Assembly (NCBI GenBank): GCA_014376345.1
Contig: JACMRS010000351.1
Coordinates: 1 to 9,329, forward strand
Direction: 5' to 3'
DNA length: 9,329 nucleotides
From: Bacteroidia bacterium
Lineage (GTDB): Bacteria > Bacteroidota > Bacteroidia > NS11-12g > UBA955
Positions within the stretch are counted from its first letter, which is position 1. Every line of letters begins with the position of its first letter. Of this stretch, positions 1 through 6,020 are shown piece after piece. Both the position numbers and the translations under genes were made by a program. The notes under the pieces are model-generated. The model saw only the letters and a program-made list of their open reading frames with translations. It did no database searches and was not told the DNA's origin.

Positions 1-81
1 ACTTTAAACGGAATTAAAATTTACAAATTAACTGATAAAGTTCAGTTTGAGAGTCTTATAGAAGAAGAAGGCTGGCGTTGA
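1..81 (+). CDS. C-terminal fragment of an unidentified protein (5' end outside window)
   Basis: Frame 1 is open from the first base to a TGA at 79-81 and encodes 26 residues, ending in FESLIEEEGWR. No start codon is visible, so this is the tail of a gene that begins left of the window. It is the only plus-strand gene seen here and it converges on dnaJ, whose stop codon begins three bases further on, leaving two bases between the stops. The fragment looks like normal coding sequence: acidic, lysine-rich, with a plausible terminal helix. It is too short to assign to a family. No convincing terminator separates the two convergent genes. Confidence 0.6.
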   Translation, partial: TLNGIKIYKLTDKVQFESLIEEEGWR

Positions 82-83
82 TA

Positions 84-1199
84 TTACTCAAACCAGTCTT
101 TCATCTTATCAAAAAATCCTTTATCTTTTCTTGCAGCTTTCGGAGAAAAATGAGTTGACTCTGAAAGTCCTTCCATCATTTCGTGTTCTTCTTTCGATAT
201 TTTTTTAGGAATCCACACATGAATCTGAACTAGCTGATCGCCGGTATTGTAACCATTGATATCAGGAAAACCTTTACCTCTGAGTCGGAGTACTTTTCCG
301 CTTTGAGTTCCGGGTTCAATAGTAATTTTAGCTTTACCGTCTATTGTAGGAACTTCTGCAGATGCACCTAAAATTGCTTCAGGAACGCTGATTATCAGAT
401 TGTAAACAACATGGTTTTCTTGTCTTTCAAGTTCAGGATGTTCTTCTTCTTCGATAAGAATTATAAGATCGCCGTTTACACCTCCTCCCGGAGCTGAATT
501 TCCTTTGCCTGAAACATTTAATTGCATGCCATCCTGAACGCCTGCAGGGATTTTGATTGTAGTTTCTACCTCTTCCTGAATTAATCCTTGTTCATTTGAA
601 CCTGTTGGTTTGTTGCTTAATGTTTTTCCGGTTCCCTGGCATTCATGACAAACATTTGCTGTCTGCATCTGACCCAAGAAAGTATTTGTAACTCTTGTTA
701 TCTGTCCTGTACCTCTGCAGGTGCCACATGTTTTAAATGCTGCACCCGGTGCCTGCACCATTTTGCGGTATTTAATCTTTTTCTCAACACCGCTTTTTAT
801 GTCTGAATAAGTTAATTTAAGTTTAATGCGAATATTGCTTCCAACCGGTTGACGTGTTCTTCCTCCTCTGCCTCCTCCTCCAAAAAAACTTGAGAATCCG
901 TCACCAAAAACATCACCAAACTGGCTGAAAATATCATCCATGTTCATATTGCCATGACCACCGCCTGAGGCACCACCAACACCGGCATGACCATATTGAT
1001 CATAACGCTGTTTCTTTTGAGCATCACTCAATATTTCATAAGCTTCAGCTGCTTCTTTAAATTTTTCTTCAGACGCTTTATCACCCGGGTTTTTATCGGG
1101 GTGAAACTTAATAGCCATCTGCCTGTAAGCTTTTTTAATCTCGTCGGCACCGGCATTGCGGTTCACACCCAGAATATCATAGAAATCTCTTTTTGCCAA
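84..1199 (-). CDS. dnaJ: Chaperone protein DnaJ (Hsp40) with a reduced two-repeat zinc finger
   Basis: This is the Hsp40 co-chaperone that delivers unfolded clients to DnaK and stimulates its ATPase in the cytoplasm. The 371-residue protein has an N-terminal J-domain (about 4-70) with the HPD motif at residues 33-35, then a Gly/Phe-rich linker (about 73-118). The cysteine-rich region has only two CxxCxGxG repeats, CGTCRGTG at 158-165 and CHECQGTG at 184-191. The C-terminal substrate-binding domains follow (about 210-332). Canonical type I DnaJ has four such repeats; by spacing the two kept here correspond to repeats 2 and 3, which form the second zinc site. I recall this reduction from other Bacteroidota, so it is probably a lineage trait. 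The start codon is TTG (1197-1199), chosen because MAKRDFYDILGV is the normal family N-terminus and no ATG is nearby. It lies 46 bases behind grpE, in the same apparent operon. Confidence 0.97.
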   Translation of the reverse strand: MAKRDFYDILGVNRNAGADEIKKAYRQMAIKFHPDKNPGDKASEEKFKEAAEAYEILSDAQKKQRYDQYGHAGVGGASGGGHGNMNMDDIFSQFGDVFGDGFSSFFGGGGRGGRTRQPVGSNIRIKLKLTYSDIKSGVEKKIKYRKMVQAPGAAFKTCGTCRGTGQITRVTNTFLGQMQTANVCHECQGTGKTLSNKPTGSNEQGLIQEEVETTIKIPAGVQDGMQLNVSGKGNSAPGGGVNGDLIILIEEEEHPELERQENHVVYNLIISVPEAILGASAEVPTIDGKAKITIEPGTQSGKVLRLRGKGFPDINGYNTGDQLVQIHVWIPKKISKEEHEMMEGLSESTHFSPKAARKDKGFFDKMKDWFE

Positions 1200-1245
1200 A
1201 ATCTTTTTTGTTTTTAGATGTATTAAAACATCCTGTTTTTTTTAA

Positions 1246-1803
1246 TTATTCCCCAACTACTACTTTAGTAAAACGAATTACTTTATCATTCAAAGTGTAT
1301 CCTCTTTCAACTTCATCTATCACTTTTCCTATCATGTTTTCATTAGGAGCAGGAATATTTGTTATTGCTTCATGCAGGTCTACATCAAATTTTTCTCCAA
1401 CCGCTTTTATTGGTTTCAGACCTTTTCCTTCAAGCAAAGAATAAAGTTTGGTATGAATCAGGTCGATACCTTCTCTGATACTAACAATATCATCAGATGA
1501 ATCCGCTGCTTTTTTGGCACGTTCAAAGTCGTCAAGTACAGAAAGTAATGACAAAATGATGTCTTTAGAAGCTGTTTTTGTAATCTCTAATTTTTCCTGA
1601 GCAGTACGTCTGCGAAAATTATCAAACTCTGCATAAAGGCGAAGGTATTTATCTCCGACCTCTTTAACTTCAGCTTTCAACTTTGCAATTTCTCCCGTTT
1701 CTGTGTTTTCAGAGGTTTCGGGTTCTTCATTATCGAAGTTGTTATCTGTATCAGGATTGTATATAGTGTCTTCCGGAATTTCTGGATCTGTATTCTGATT
1801 CAT
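1246..1803 (-). CDS. grpE: GrpE, nucleotide exchange factor for DnaK
   Basis: GrpE drives ADP release from DnaK and so resets the DnaK/DnaJ folding cycle. The 185-residue protein starts with an acidic, Asn/Glu-rich disordered segment (about 1-37). A long helical region follows (about 38-100, containing EFDNFRRRTAQE), which forms the dimeric coiled coil. The C-terminal beta domain carries the GrpE signature: FDVDLHEA at 139-146, then a VIDEVERGYTL segment and a final VVVGE. The ATG at 1801-1803 is preferred; an in-frame TTG at 1834-1836 would add 11 residues, but it falls inside a promoter-like element and gives an atypical N-terminus. The gene is first in a grpE-dnaJ unit. A terminator of the previous operon lies upstream, and a palindrome and a sigma-54-like element lie in between, so the operon probably has its own stress-responsive promoter. 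dnaK is not in the window. Confidence 0.96.
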   Translation of the reverse strand: MNQNTDPEIPEDTIYNPDTDNNFDNEEPETSENTETGEIAKLKAEVKEVGDKYLRLYAEFDNFRRRTAQEKLEITKTASKDIILSLLSVLDDFERAKKAADSSDDIVSIREGIDLIHTKLYSLLEGKGLKPIKAVGEKFDVDLHEAITNIPAPNENMIGKVIDEVERGYTLNDKVIRFTKVVVGE

Positions 1804-1830
1804 TTTAGTATTGTAATTTGACAAGGCATT

Positions 1831-1848
1831 TAGCAATTACTTTGCCAA
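1831..1848 (-). promoter_or_regulatory. Candidate sigma-54 (-24/-12) promoter for grpE-dnaJ
   Basis: Read on the minus strand the site is TTGGCAAAGTAATTGCTA. It matches the RpoN pattern TGGCAC-N5-TTGCW with one change (A for the last C), and it keeps the invariant GG and GC exactly ten bases apart. The -12 C is at 1833, which predicts transcription starting near 1821 and an 18-base leader to the ATG at 1803. No good TTTG/TAnnTTTG housekeeping promoter is visible in this leader. This is a pattern match only; the functional claim is inference. Confidence 0.4.
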
Positions 1849-1859
1849 TGCAGATTCGG

Positions 1860-1872
1860 TGACAAGTTGTCA
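1860..1872. promoter_or_regulatory. Perfect 13-bp palindrome upstream of grpE (putative operator)
   Basis: TGACAAGTTGTCA is a perfect odd-length palindrome centred on 1866, between the upstream terminator (1896-1922) and the grpE start. Its left half, TGACAAG, recurs at 1819-1825, exactly 41 bases away or about four helical turns. A dyad plus a phased half-site is a common layout for a dimeric regulator. It is not the CIRCE element (TTAGCACTC-N9-GAGTGCTAA). The regulator is unknown. Confidence 0.45.
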
Positions 1873-1895
1873 GAATAAAAAGAGTTGATTAACAA

Positions 1896-1922
1896 AAAAA
1901 GCCATCAATAAGATGGCTTTTT
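1896..1922 (-). terminator. Rho-independent terminator after the murA operon
   Basis: There is a perfect hairpin with stem GCCATC/GATGGC (1901-1906 and 1912-1917) and loop AATAA. Five A's flank it on the left and five T's on the right, so it can work in both directions. It begins five bases beyond the stop codon of the thioredoxin-fold gene (1928-1930). It ends the DUF4290-murA-thioredoxin unit and isolates grpE-dnaJ from it. Confidence 0.9.
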
Positions 1923-1927
1923 AAGAT

Positions 1928-2437
1928 TTAAAGTGCGGCTTGTATTTTAGCCTGAATATCAGCGTCTTTAAGATTACGTGCTATAATTTCTCCTTTTTCG
2001 TTAATCAGAAAGTTAGATGGAAGTACTTTTACACCGTAAGATTTAACAGATTGTGAATTCCATTTATTGAAATCACAATATTGGTTTTTCCAGGTCAGAT
2101 CATCTTCTGTAATTGCAGTTTTCCAACTGTTAAGATCAGTATCTAAAGAAATACTTACAAATACTACTTTAGAATTGTTACTGAAAGCAGTGTAAGCTTT
2201 AGAAATATCTTTATTTTCAGATCTGCTGATTTTACTCCACGATGCCCAGAAACTTAAGAAAACCACTTTACCTTTAAATTGTGATGCATTGAAAGTATCA
2301 GCTTGTATATTTGTTGGTTTAAAAGTAATTAATGATTTTTTATTAGCAACTTCAGCAGTGAATGTAAAAGAATATGCTGTAGCAAGAAGTGGAATAAGTG
2401 CTAAAATTAGTGTGCGTTTTTTGTTTTTATTATTCAT
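1928..2437 (-). CDS. TlpA-like thioredoxin-fold protein lacking the CxxC active site
   Basis: The 169-residue protein has an N-terminal signal or anchor (KNKKRTLILALIPLLATAYS, residues 4-23) and then a TlpA/ResA-type thioredoxin fold, so it acts in the periplasm. Fold landmarks are the KGKVVFLSFWASW strand (55-67), the SYGVKVLP segment with the cis-proline at P140, and the following NFLINEKGEI strand. Where the family has WCxxC, this protein has W67-S68-K69-I70-S71, so both redox cysteines are serine. The only cysteine in the protein is C121. It therefore cannot do ordinary dithiol-disulfide exchange, and a binding, scaffold or chaperone role is more likely (inference). The gene follows murA by 24 bases, is the last gene of that operon and ends at a strong terminator. 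A normal ATG start is used at 2435-2437. Confidence 0.85.
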   Translation of the reverse strand: MNNKNKKRTLILALIPLLATAYSFTFTAEVANKKSLITFKPTNIQADTFNASQFKGKVVFLSFWASWSKISRSENKDISKAYTAFSNNSKVVFVSISLDTDLNSWKTAITEDDLTWKNQYCDFNKWNSQSVKSYGVKVLPSNFLINEKGEIIARNLKDADIQAKIQAAL

Positions 2438-2461
2438 AATATTTTGAAGATTTTAAATTCT

Positions 2462-3772
2462 TCAGTCTAACCTTACAATATCCGCTCCAATTTTATTCAA
2501 ACGGGTATCAATAAACTGATAACCTCTGTCTATTTGTTCAATATTTTTAATGATACTGGTACCATTTGCGCTCATTGCAGCAATAAGCATAGCAACACCC
2601 GCGCGGATGTCGGGACTACTCATTGTTATTCCTTTTAAAGCAACTTTTCTGTCAAGTCCCATAATATTTGCTCTGTGTGGATCACATAAAATAATTTTGG
2701 CGCCCATATCTATCAAATTATCTACGAAAAACAACCTGCTTTCAAACATTTTCTGGTGTATGAGAACATTTCCTCTAGCCTGAATTGCTGTAACCAGAAT
2801 AATACTGATAAGATCGGGAGTAAAACCGGGCCATGGTGCATCTGCTACTGTTAAAATTGACCCATCAATAAATGATTCTATTTCATAATGTTTTTGTGAC
2901 GGTATATAAATATCATCTCCTCTGAATTCTAGATGAATACCAAGTCTTTTGAAAATATCAGGAATCATACCGAGCTGGTCTATTCTGCAATCTTTAATTG
3001 TTATTTCAGATTGTGTCATAGCTGCTAAGCCAATAAAGCTTCCAATTTCAATCATATCCGGAAGCATTCTGTGCTGACAACCGCCAAGTGATTCAACACC
3101 TTCAATTGTCAGTAAGTTTGAACCAATGCCTGTTATTTTTGCACCCATACTGTTGAGCATTCTGCAAAGCTGTTGCAGATAGGGTTCGCAAGCTGCATTG
3201 TAAATAGTTGTGGTTCCTTCGGCTAATGATGCCGCCATTAAAATATTTGCTGTGCCTGTTACCGAAGCCTCATCTAAAAGCATGTGTGCTCCTTTGAGTC
3301 TTCCCGGTGATGTAACTTTATAGAACATTTCATCGCTGTTGAACTCAAATTTTGCCCCAAGTTTCATAAAGCCGATAAAATGCGTATCTAGTCTTCTTCG
3401 GCCAATTTTATCGCCACCCGGACTAGGTATATATCCTTTTCCAAAACGAGCTAATAAAGGACCGACAACCATAATTGAGCCTCTTAATCCGCCGCCTTTG
3501 CTTTTAAATTCCGCTGAACTCAAATAATCAAGATTAATATTTTCAGCTTTAAATTTGTAAGTGTCTGATGAAATTTTTACTACTGAAACACCCATTTCTC
3601 CTATCAATTCAATCAGTTTCATTACATCTCTGATGTCGGGGATATTTGAAATTGTGATTTCTTCAGAAGTAAGAAGTACAGCTGAAAGAATTTGAAGTGC
3701 TTCGTTTTTAGCGCCTTGAGGGATAATCTCACCTTTAAGTGTTTTACCGCCGGTTATTTTAAAAGTTCCCAC
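2462..3772 (-). CDS. murA: UDP-N-acetylglucosamine 1-carboxyvinyltransferase (MurA) with Cys-to-Asp active site
   Basis: MurA transfers enolpyruvate from PEP to UDP-GlcNAc, the first committed cytoplasmic step of peptidoglycan synthesis. The 436-residue protein (E. coli 419) has the two-domain EPSP-synthase-like fold. Family residues are visible: K22-N23 in PQGAKNEAL, R97 in LRGSI, D320 in DAPWPGFTPD, and R390 in SPDIRAG. The mobile catalytic loop reads SPGGDKIGRRRLDTH, with D121 where most bacteria have the Cys115 that fosfomycin alkylates. Asp at this position is active and fosfomycin-insensitive in Mycobacterium tuberculosis and Chlamydia, so intrinsic resistance of this enzyme is expected. 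The start is GTG at 3770-3772, five bases after the DUF4290 stop; MGTFKITGGK is a typical N-terminus. It is the middle gene of the DUF4290-murA-thioredoxin operon. Confidence 0.97.
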   Translation of the reverse strand: MGTFKITGGKTLKGEIIPQGAKNEALQILSAVLLTSEEITISNIPDIRDVMKLIELIGEMGVSVVKISSDTYKFKAENINLDYLSSAEFKSKGGGLRGSIMVVGPLLARFGKGYIPSPGGDKIGRRRLDTHFIGFMKLGAKFEFNSDEMFYKVTSPGRLKGAHMLLDEASVTGTANILMAASLAEGTTTIYNAACEPYLQQLCRMLNSMGAKITGIGSNLLTIEGVESLGGCQHRMLPDMIEIGSFIGLAAMTQSEITIKDCRIDQLGMIPDIFKRLGIHLEFRGDDIYIPSQKHYEIESFIDGSILTVADAPWPGFTPDLISIILVTAIQARGNVLIHQKMFESRLFFVDNLIDMGAKIILCDPHRANIMGLDRKVALKGITMSSPDIRAGVAMLIAAMSANGTSIIKNIEQIDRGYQFIDTRLNKIGADIVRLD

Positions 3773-3777
3773 AGATA

Positions 3778-4488
3778 TTAACGGTTGTTTTTAAAGTTGT
3801 TATTGTATTTTTTGAAGTTTTTGTTGCCGCCATTGTTGTTATTGGGGTTGTTGTTGTTTGCGTTATTCCCACTATTGCCGTTATTGAATTTAGGCTTGTT
3901 ATTATTATTAAATGGTTGTGGTTTCTTTTTACGTGCTTCAATAGTTATTTCAAGTTCTTCCGGATTAACCTGAAGTTTGTTTTGTGACATTAGGCTTAGG
4001 TGGTCAGCAATTTGCTGATTTGTAAGGTTTTCGTTGTTCCAATTTCTTGAAGAATTGTTCATGAAAGAAGCAAGAAGATTTACAAATTCCAATCTCATTT
4101 CCGGATCTTCCATATTTGGCGCTTTAGCTACCAGATACAGAAGGTTTCGACCATAAAAGCGAAATTTGATAGGCTGGGTTGGGTAAGGAATGGTTTCAGG
4201 TAGTTTTTTTGCTTTTCCTTTTTCAGGAGGTGGAAATGGAGAATCAACATCCAGTTTGTAATCTGCTATAATGTGCAGATGGTCCCAAAGTTTTTGTTTA
4301 TAATCTGTTTGTTCCTTAAGCAGAGGGTTAAGAGTTTCCATGATGCTTATAATAACCTCTGCTTTTTTATTTCTTTCCTCCCTGTCAGGAAGATTGCAAA
4401 CATGCTCGGTTAGGGTTTGTATACTTCTGCCATACTCTGAGATTATCAGATGTTTGTTCTGGGTATTGTAATCAAATAAATTTGTCAT
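3778..4488 (-). CDS. DUF4290 family protein with Asn-rich basic tail
   Basis: This 236-residue cytoplasmic protein has no signal peptide. Residues 1-185 resemble the Bacteroidota family DUF4290: FDYNTQNKHLIISEYGRSIQ at the start, LPDREERNKKA at 33-43, and YKQKLWDHLHIIADYKLDVD at 63-82. The function is unknown. Residues 186-236 form a low-complexity tail: 24 of the last 43 residues are Asn, mixed with Lys, Gly, Phe and Arg. Such a disordered basic tail suggests nucleic-acid binding or condensation, but that is inference. Asn codons alternate between AAC and AAT, so the tail is not a simple slippage repeat. The gene heads the operon, with its stop five bases before murA. As I recall, this pairing with murA is conserved in the phylum, which hints at a link to envelope growth. 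The ATG start is at 4486-4488, just after a terminator. Confidence 0.88.
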   Translation of the reverse strand: MTNLFDYNTQNKHLIISEYGRSIQTLTEHVCNLPDREERNKKAEVIISIMETLNPLLKEQTDYKQKLWDHLHIIADYKLDVDSPFPPPEKGKAKKLPETIPYPTQPIKFRFYGRNLLYLVAKAPNMEDPEMRLEFVNLLASFMNNSSRNWNNENLTNQQIADHLSLMSQNKLQVNPEELEITIEARKKKPQPFNNNNKPKFNNGNSGNNANNNNPNNNNGGNKNFKKYNNNFKNNR

Positions 4489-4498
4489 CTTATGTTTT

Positions 4499-4506
4499 CA
4501 AAATTA
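4499..4506 (-). promoter_or_regulatory. Possible -7 element for the DUF4290-murA operon
   Basis: TAATTTTG on the minus strand fits the Bacteroidota -7 consensus TAnnTTTG and lies ten bases upstream of the DUF4290 ATG. No TTTG -33 element is found 17-23 bases upstream, where the terminator hairpin sits instead. The leader would be only a few bases long. This is a weak call, made mainly because the upstream terminator means a promoter must lie nearby. Confidence 0.3.
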
Positions 4507-4512
4507 AGCAAA

Positions 4513-4540
4513 AAAAAGTCCCGACTAGTCGGGACTTTTT
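4513..4540 (-). terminator. Strong Rho-independent terminator after the lipoprotein gene
   Basis: This is a perfect 28-bp inverted repeat: five A's, then GTCCCGA-CTAG-TCGGGAC, then five T's. The G/C-rich stem with A and T tracts on either side can stop transcription in both directions. It lies 19 bases past the lipoprotein stop and 24 bases before the DUF4290 start, so it separates those two units. Confidence 0.92.
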
Positions 4541-4559
4541 AAATATTTGTTATTGAAAA

Positions 4560-5096
4560 TTATTTTTTGTTATAAGCTTCAAGTTCGATGTAAATTTTTT
4601 CTCCTTTAGTGTCAGTGCCTTTAAGCTTAACTTTCTCATTTCTAAGCTCTTGAATCTCTAAACGTTGTACACGTGGCAAGTAATCATATTTTTCAGAAAG
4701 ATCGACATTAAACTCAACAAGATTGTGGTGGTTGATAAAAGAATAATTTCCAGTTGATCCAAAACGTTTGTGAAATTTAGAACTGTAAAAATTTAAAACA
4801 GTTTCGTTTTTATACAAGCTAGAGTAATCGGCACGTATTGTTCTAGATCTGTCTTTGTAAACAATATCAGCATTATAAGAACCGGTTCTTGTAAGAGACC
4901 AAATTATCATAAGTGAATCATTTGAAAGTTCTTTTAAAGCACTGTCGTTGTCATTGATTTTAAAATCTTTGATTTCCCATTCATTTGCAAGACGGTCTCT
5001 TTTGCTCCTGAAACTGATTCCAGGGCCATCCTCATACTTACAGCCTGTAAGAACAAGGCCAATAAGCACTACTAGTAATAATATATTTTTTTTCAT
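4560..5096 (-). CDS. Small lipoprotein, lipocalin-like in appearance (function unknown)
   Basis: This 178-residue protein has a lipoprotein signal peptide: MKKN, a hydrophobic stretch and the lipobox LTGC with the lipidated cysteine at C19. The mature protein begins CKYEDGPGISFRSKRDRL, followed by NEWEIKDF. I recognise this YEDGP...SFRSKxxRL...W layout from small Bacteroidota lipoproteins that carry a lipocalin-like beta barrel, but no precise function can be given. Alternating hydrophobic segments throughout fit a beta-rich fold. The charged residues just after C19 (K, E, D) could act as a surface-export signal of the kind described in Bacteroidota (inference). The gene has its own near-consensus promoter 27 bases upstream and a strong terminator behind it, so it can be transcribed alone; read-through from the outer-membrane gene is also possible. 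Confidence 0.82.
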   Translation of the reverse strand: MKKNILLLVVLIGLVLTGCKYEDGPGISFRSKRDRLANEWEIKDFKINDNDSALKELSNDSLMIIWSLTRTGSYNADIVYKDRSRTIRADYSSLYKNETVLNFYSSKFHKRFGSTGNYSFINHHNLVEFNVDLSEKYDYLPRVQRLEIQELRNEKVKLKGTDTKGEKIYIELEAYNKK

Positions 5097-5122
5097 TTTA
5101 GTTTAGTTTTATTGAAGTTGTG

Positions 5123-5154
5123 CAAATATACGGGTATATTTTTGAGAATTCAAA
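5123..5154 (-). promoter_or_regulatory. Bacteroidota-type promoter of the lipoprotein gene
   Basis: On the minus strand TTTG (5151-5154) is followed after 20 bases by TATATTTG (5123-5130), a full match to TTTG-N17..23-TAnnTTTG. Transcription would begin near 5116-5119, giving a leader of about 20 bases to the ATG at 5096. The -7 element overlaps a perfect inverted repeat, listed separately. Confidence 0.78.
5124..5141. repeat. Perfect 8-bp inverted repeat over the lipoprotein -7 element
   Basis: AAATATAC-GG-GTATATTT is a perfect dyad of 18 bases lying across the -7 box and the adjacent spacer of the lipoprotein promoter. A repressor bound here would block RNA polymerase. The sequence is AT-rich, so part of the symmetry may be chance, and no regulator is known. 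Confidence 0.4.
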
Positions 5155-5163
5155 AGTTTTTTG

Positions 5164-5973
5164 TTAGAAATGTAACATTAATCTGATACTGCCACTTAGA
5201 TTGTCATTGTCTAAAAGAAATCCACTTGATTTTCCATTGACAATGTTTTTTCTTGAATTCAGACTTGAATTAGCAAAATCCCAGCTTTCAACAGTAAAAC
5301 TTGAAGCTCCTGTTGTGTAAAGTGATGGTCCCCAACCAAACTCACCTCCAATTGAAAGTTTTGGTGCTATAAAATATTCAACCCCAACAAACCCTCTTAA
5401 TGTAATTGAGAAGTGATTGCCGTTGTTAATAATGGTATTTCTGACAGTATTAGTATCTTCATCTTGAATCCTATTGCCATAATTTATCCTGGAATCTGAA
5501 CCTGTTGAAAAGGACATTAAACCTTCAAGTCCATAATAGCCTTGTATTCTGCTGTTTCCCCTTCTTTTCTCAAATCCAAATCCAATACCGATATTACTTG
5601 CGCTGCTGTGAGTTATGTTTTCACTCGTTTCCCCTGGAATATTAGAAGGCTTTTTGGGAGTGTAAGATTTTGCGTTTTGTGATAAAATCCCCAGTCTAAA
5701 ACTTGCCCTGTATGCAAAATTAGCTTCTTTAAAATATTTTCCAAAAACAGACTGACCGCTGCTGTATGTAAAGTCAGGAGCAGAATTATTATTATTGTTA
5801 CTGAAAAAATTTCCTGCATATCTTAAAAATGGCTTTGCATCAATTCCAAGTGCAAAATCTCCTTTTTCAGGAAGAATATTTATACCTTTTTTTGAAGTTA
5901 GAACCGGCTGAACCTGAGAACTTGCAGACAGCGCAGATATTAATATACAAATTAAAGCAAGTGATCTTTTCAT
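5164..5973 (-). CDS. Outer-membrane beta-barrel protein, secreted (function unknown)
   Basis: The 269-residue protein has a Sec signal peptide (MKRSLALICILISALSASSQ). The mature part is rich in alternating hydrophobic and polar segments with aromatic residues, such as NHFSITLRGFVGVEYFIAP and KLSIGGEFGWGPSLY. It ends in SGSIRLMLHF, and a C-terminal Phe is the usual beta-signal for BAM-dependent insertion. This fits a small porin-like barrel of about 8-12 strands in the outer membrane; ligand and role are unknown. The ATG at 5971-5973 is chosen: a possible TTG start at 6001-6003 lies upstream of the -7 box, so it could not be in the transcript. It follows the helicase gene by 42 bases but has its own strong promoter. 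No terminator is seen before the lipoprotein promoter, so the two envelope genes may be partly co-transcribed. Confidence 0.82.
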   Translation of the reverse strand: MKRSLALICILISALSASSQVQPVLTSKKGINILPEKGDFALGIDAKPFLRYAGNFFSNNNNNSAPDFTYSSGQSVFGKYFKEANFAYRASFRLGILSQNAKSYTPKKPSNIPGETSENITHSSASNIGIGFGFEKRRGNSRIQGYYGLEGLMSFSTGSDSRINYGNRIQDEDTNTVRNTIINNGNHFSITLRGFVGVEYFIAPKLSIGGEFGWGPSLYTTGASSFTVESWDFANSSLNSRKNIVNGKSSGFLLDNDNLSGSIRLMLHF

Positions 5974-5988
5974 GTCTCGTTTATAGGG

Positions 5989-6020
5989 CAAATATAGTTG
6001 CAATTAACAATAATATCAAA
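5989..6020 (-). promoter_or_regulatory. Bacteroidota-type promoter of the outer-membrane protein gene
   Basis: On the minus strand TTTG (6017-6020) is followed after 20 bases by TATATTTG (5989-5996), a full consensus match with the same spacer and -7 box as the lipoprotein promoter. The -33 box overlaps the stop codon of the helicase gene (6016-6018). The predicted transcript starts near 5983, which supports the ATG at 5973 as the true start. Confidence 0.78.

Noticed and set aside
68..100. AAGGCTGG ... CCAGTCTT imperfect hairpin between the convergent left-edge gene and dnaJ
   Set aside because: It needs a G-U pair, has a 17-base loop and no T-tract, and overlaps both coding regions.
1217..1232. 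GATGT-ATTAAA-ACATC hairpin between grpE and dnaJ
   Set aside because: Only five base pairs with weak flanks; not enough to claim a terminator or processing site within the operon.
3759..3941. Open frame rich in Thr/Ile overlapping the DUF4290 tail
   Set aside because: It is a frame shadow of the Asn-rich low-complexity segment and overlaps the real gene and the murA start.
5613..5819. 68-codon minus-strand frame inside the outer-membrane protein gene
   Set aside because: It is an alternative frame of a gene with a signal peptide, beta-signal and promoter; no independent support.
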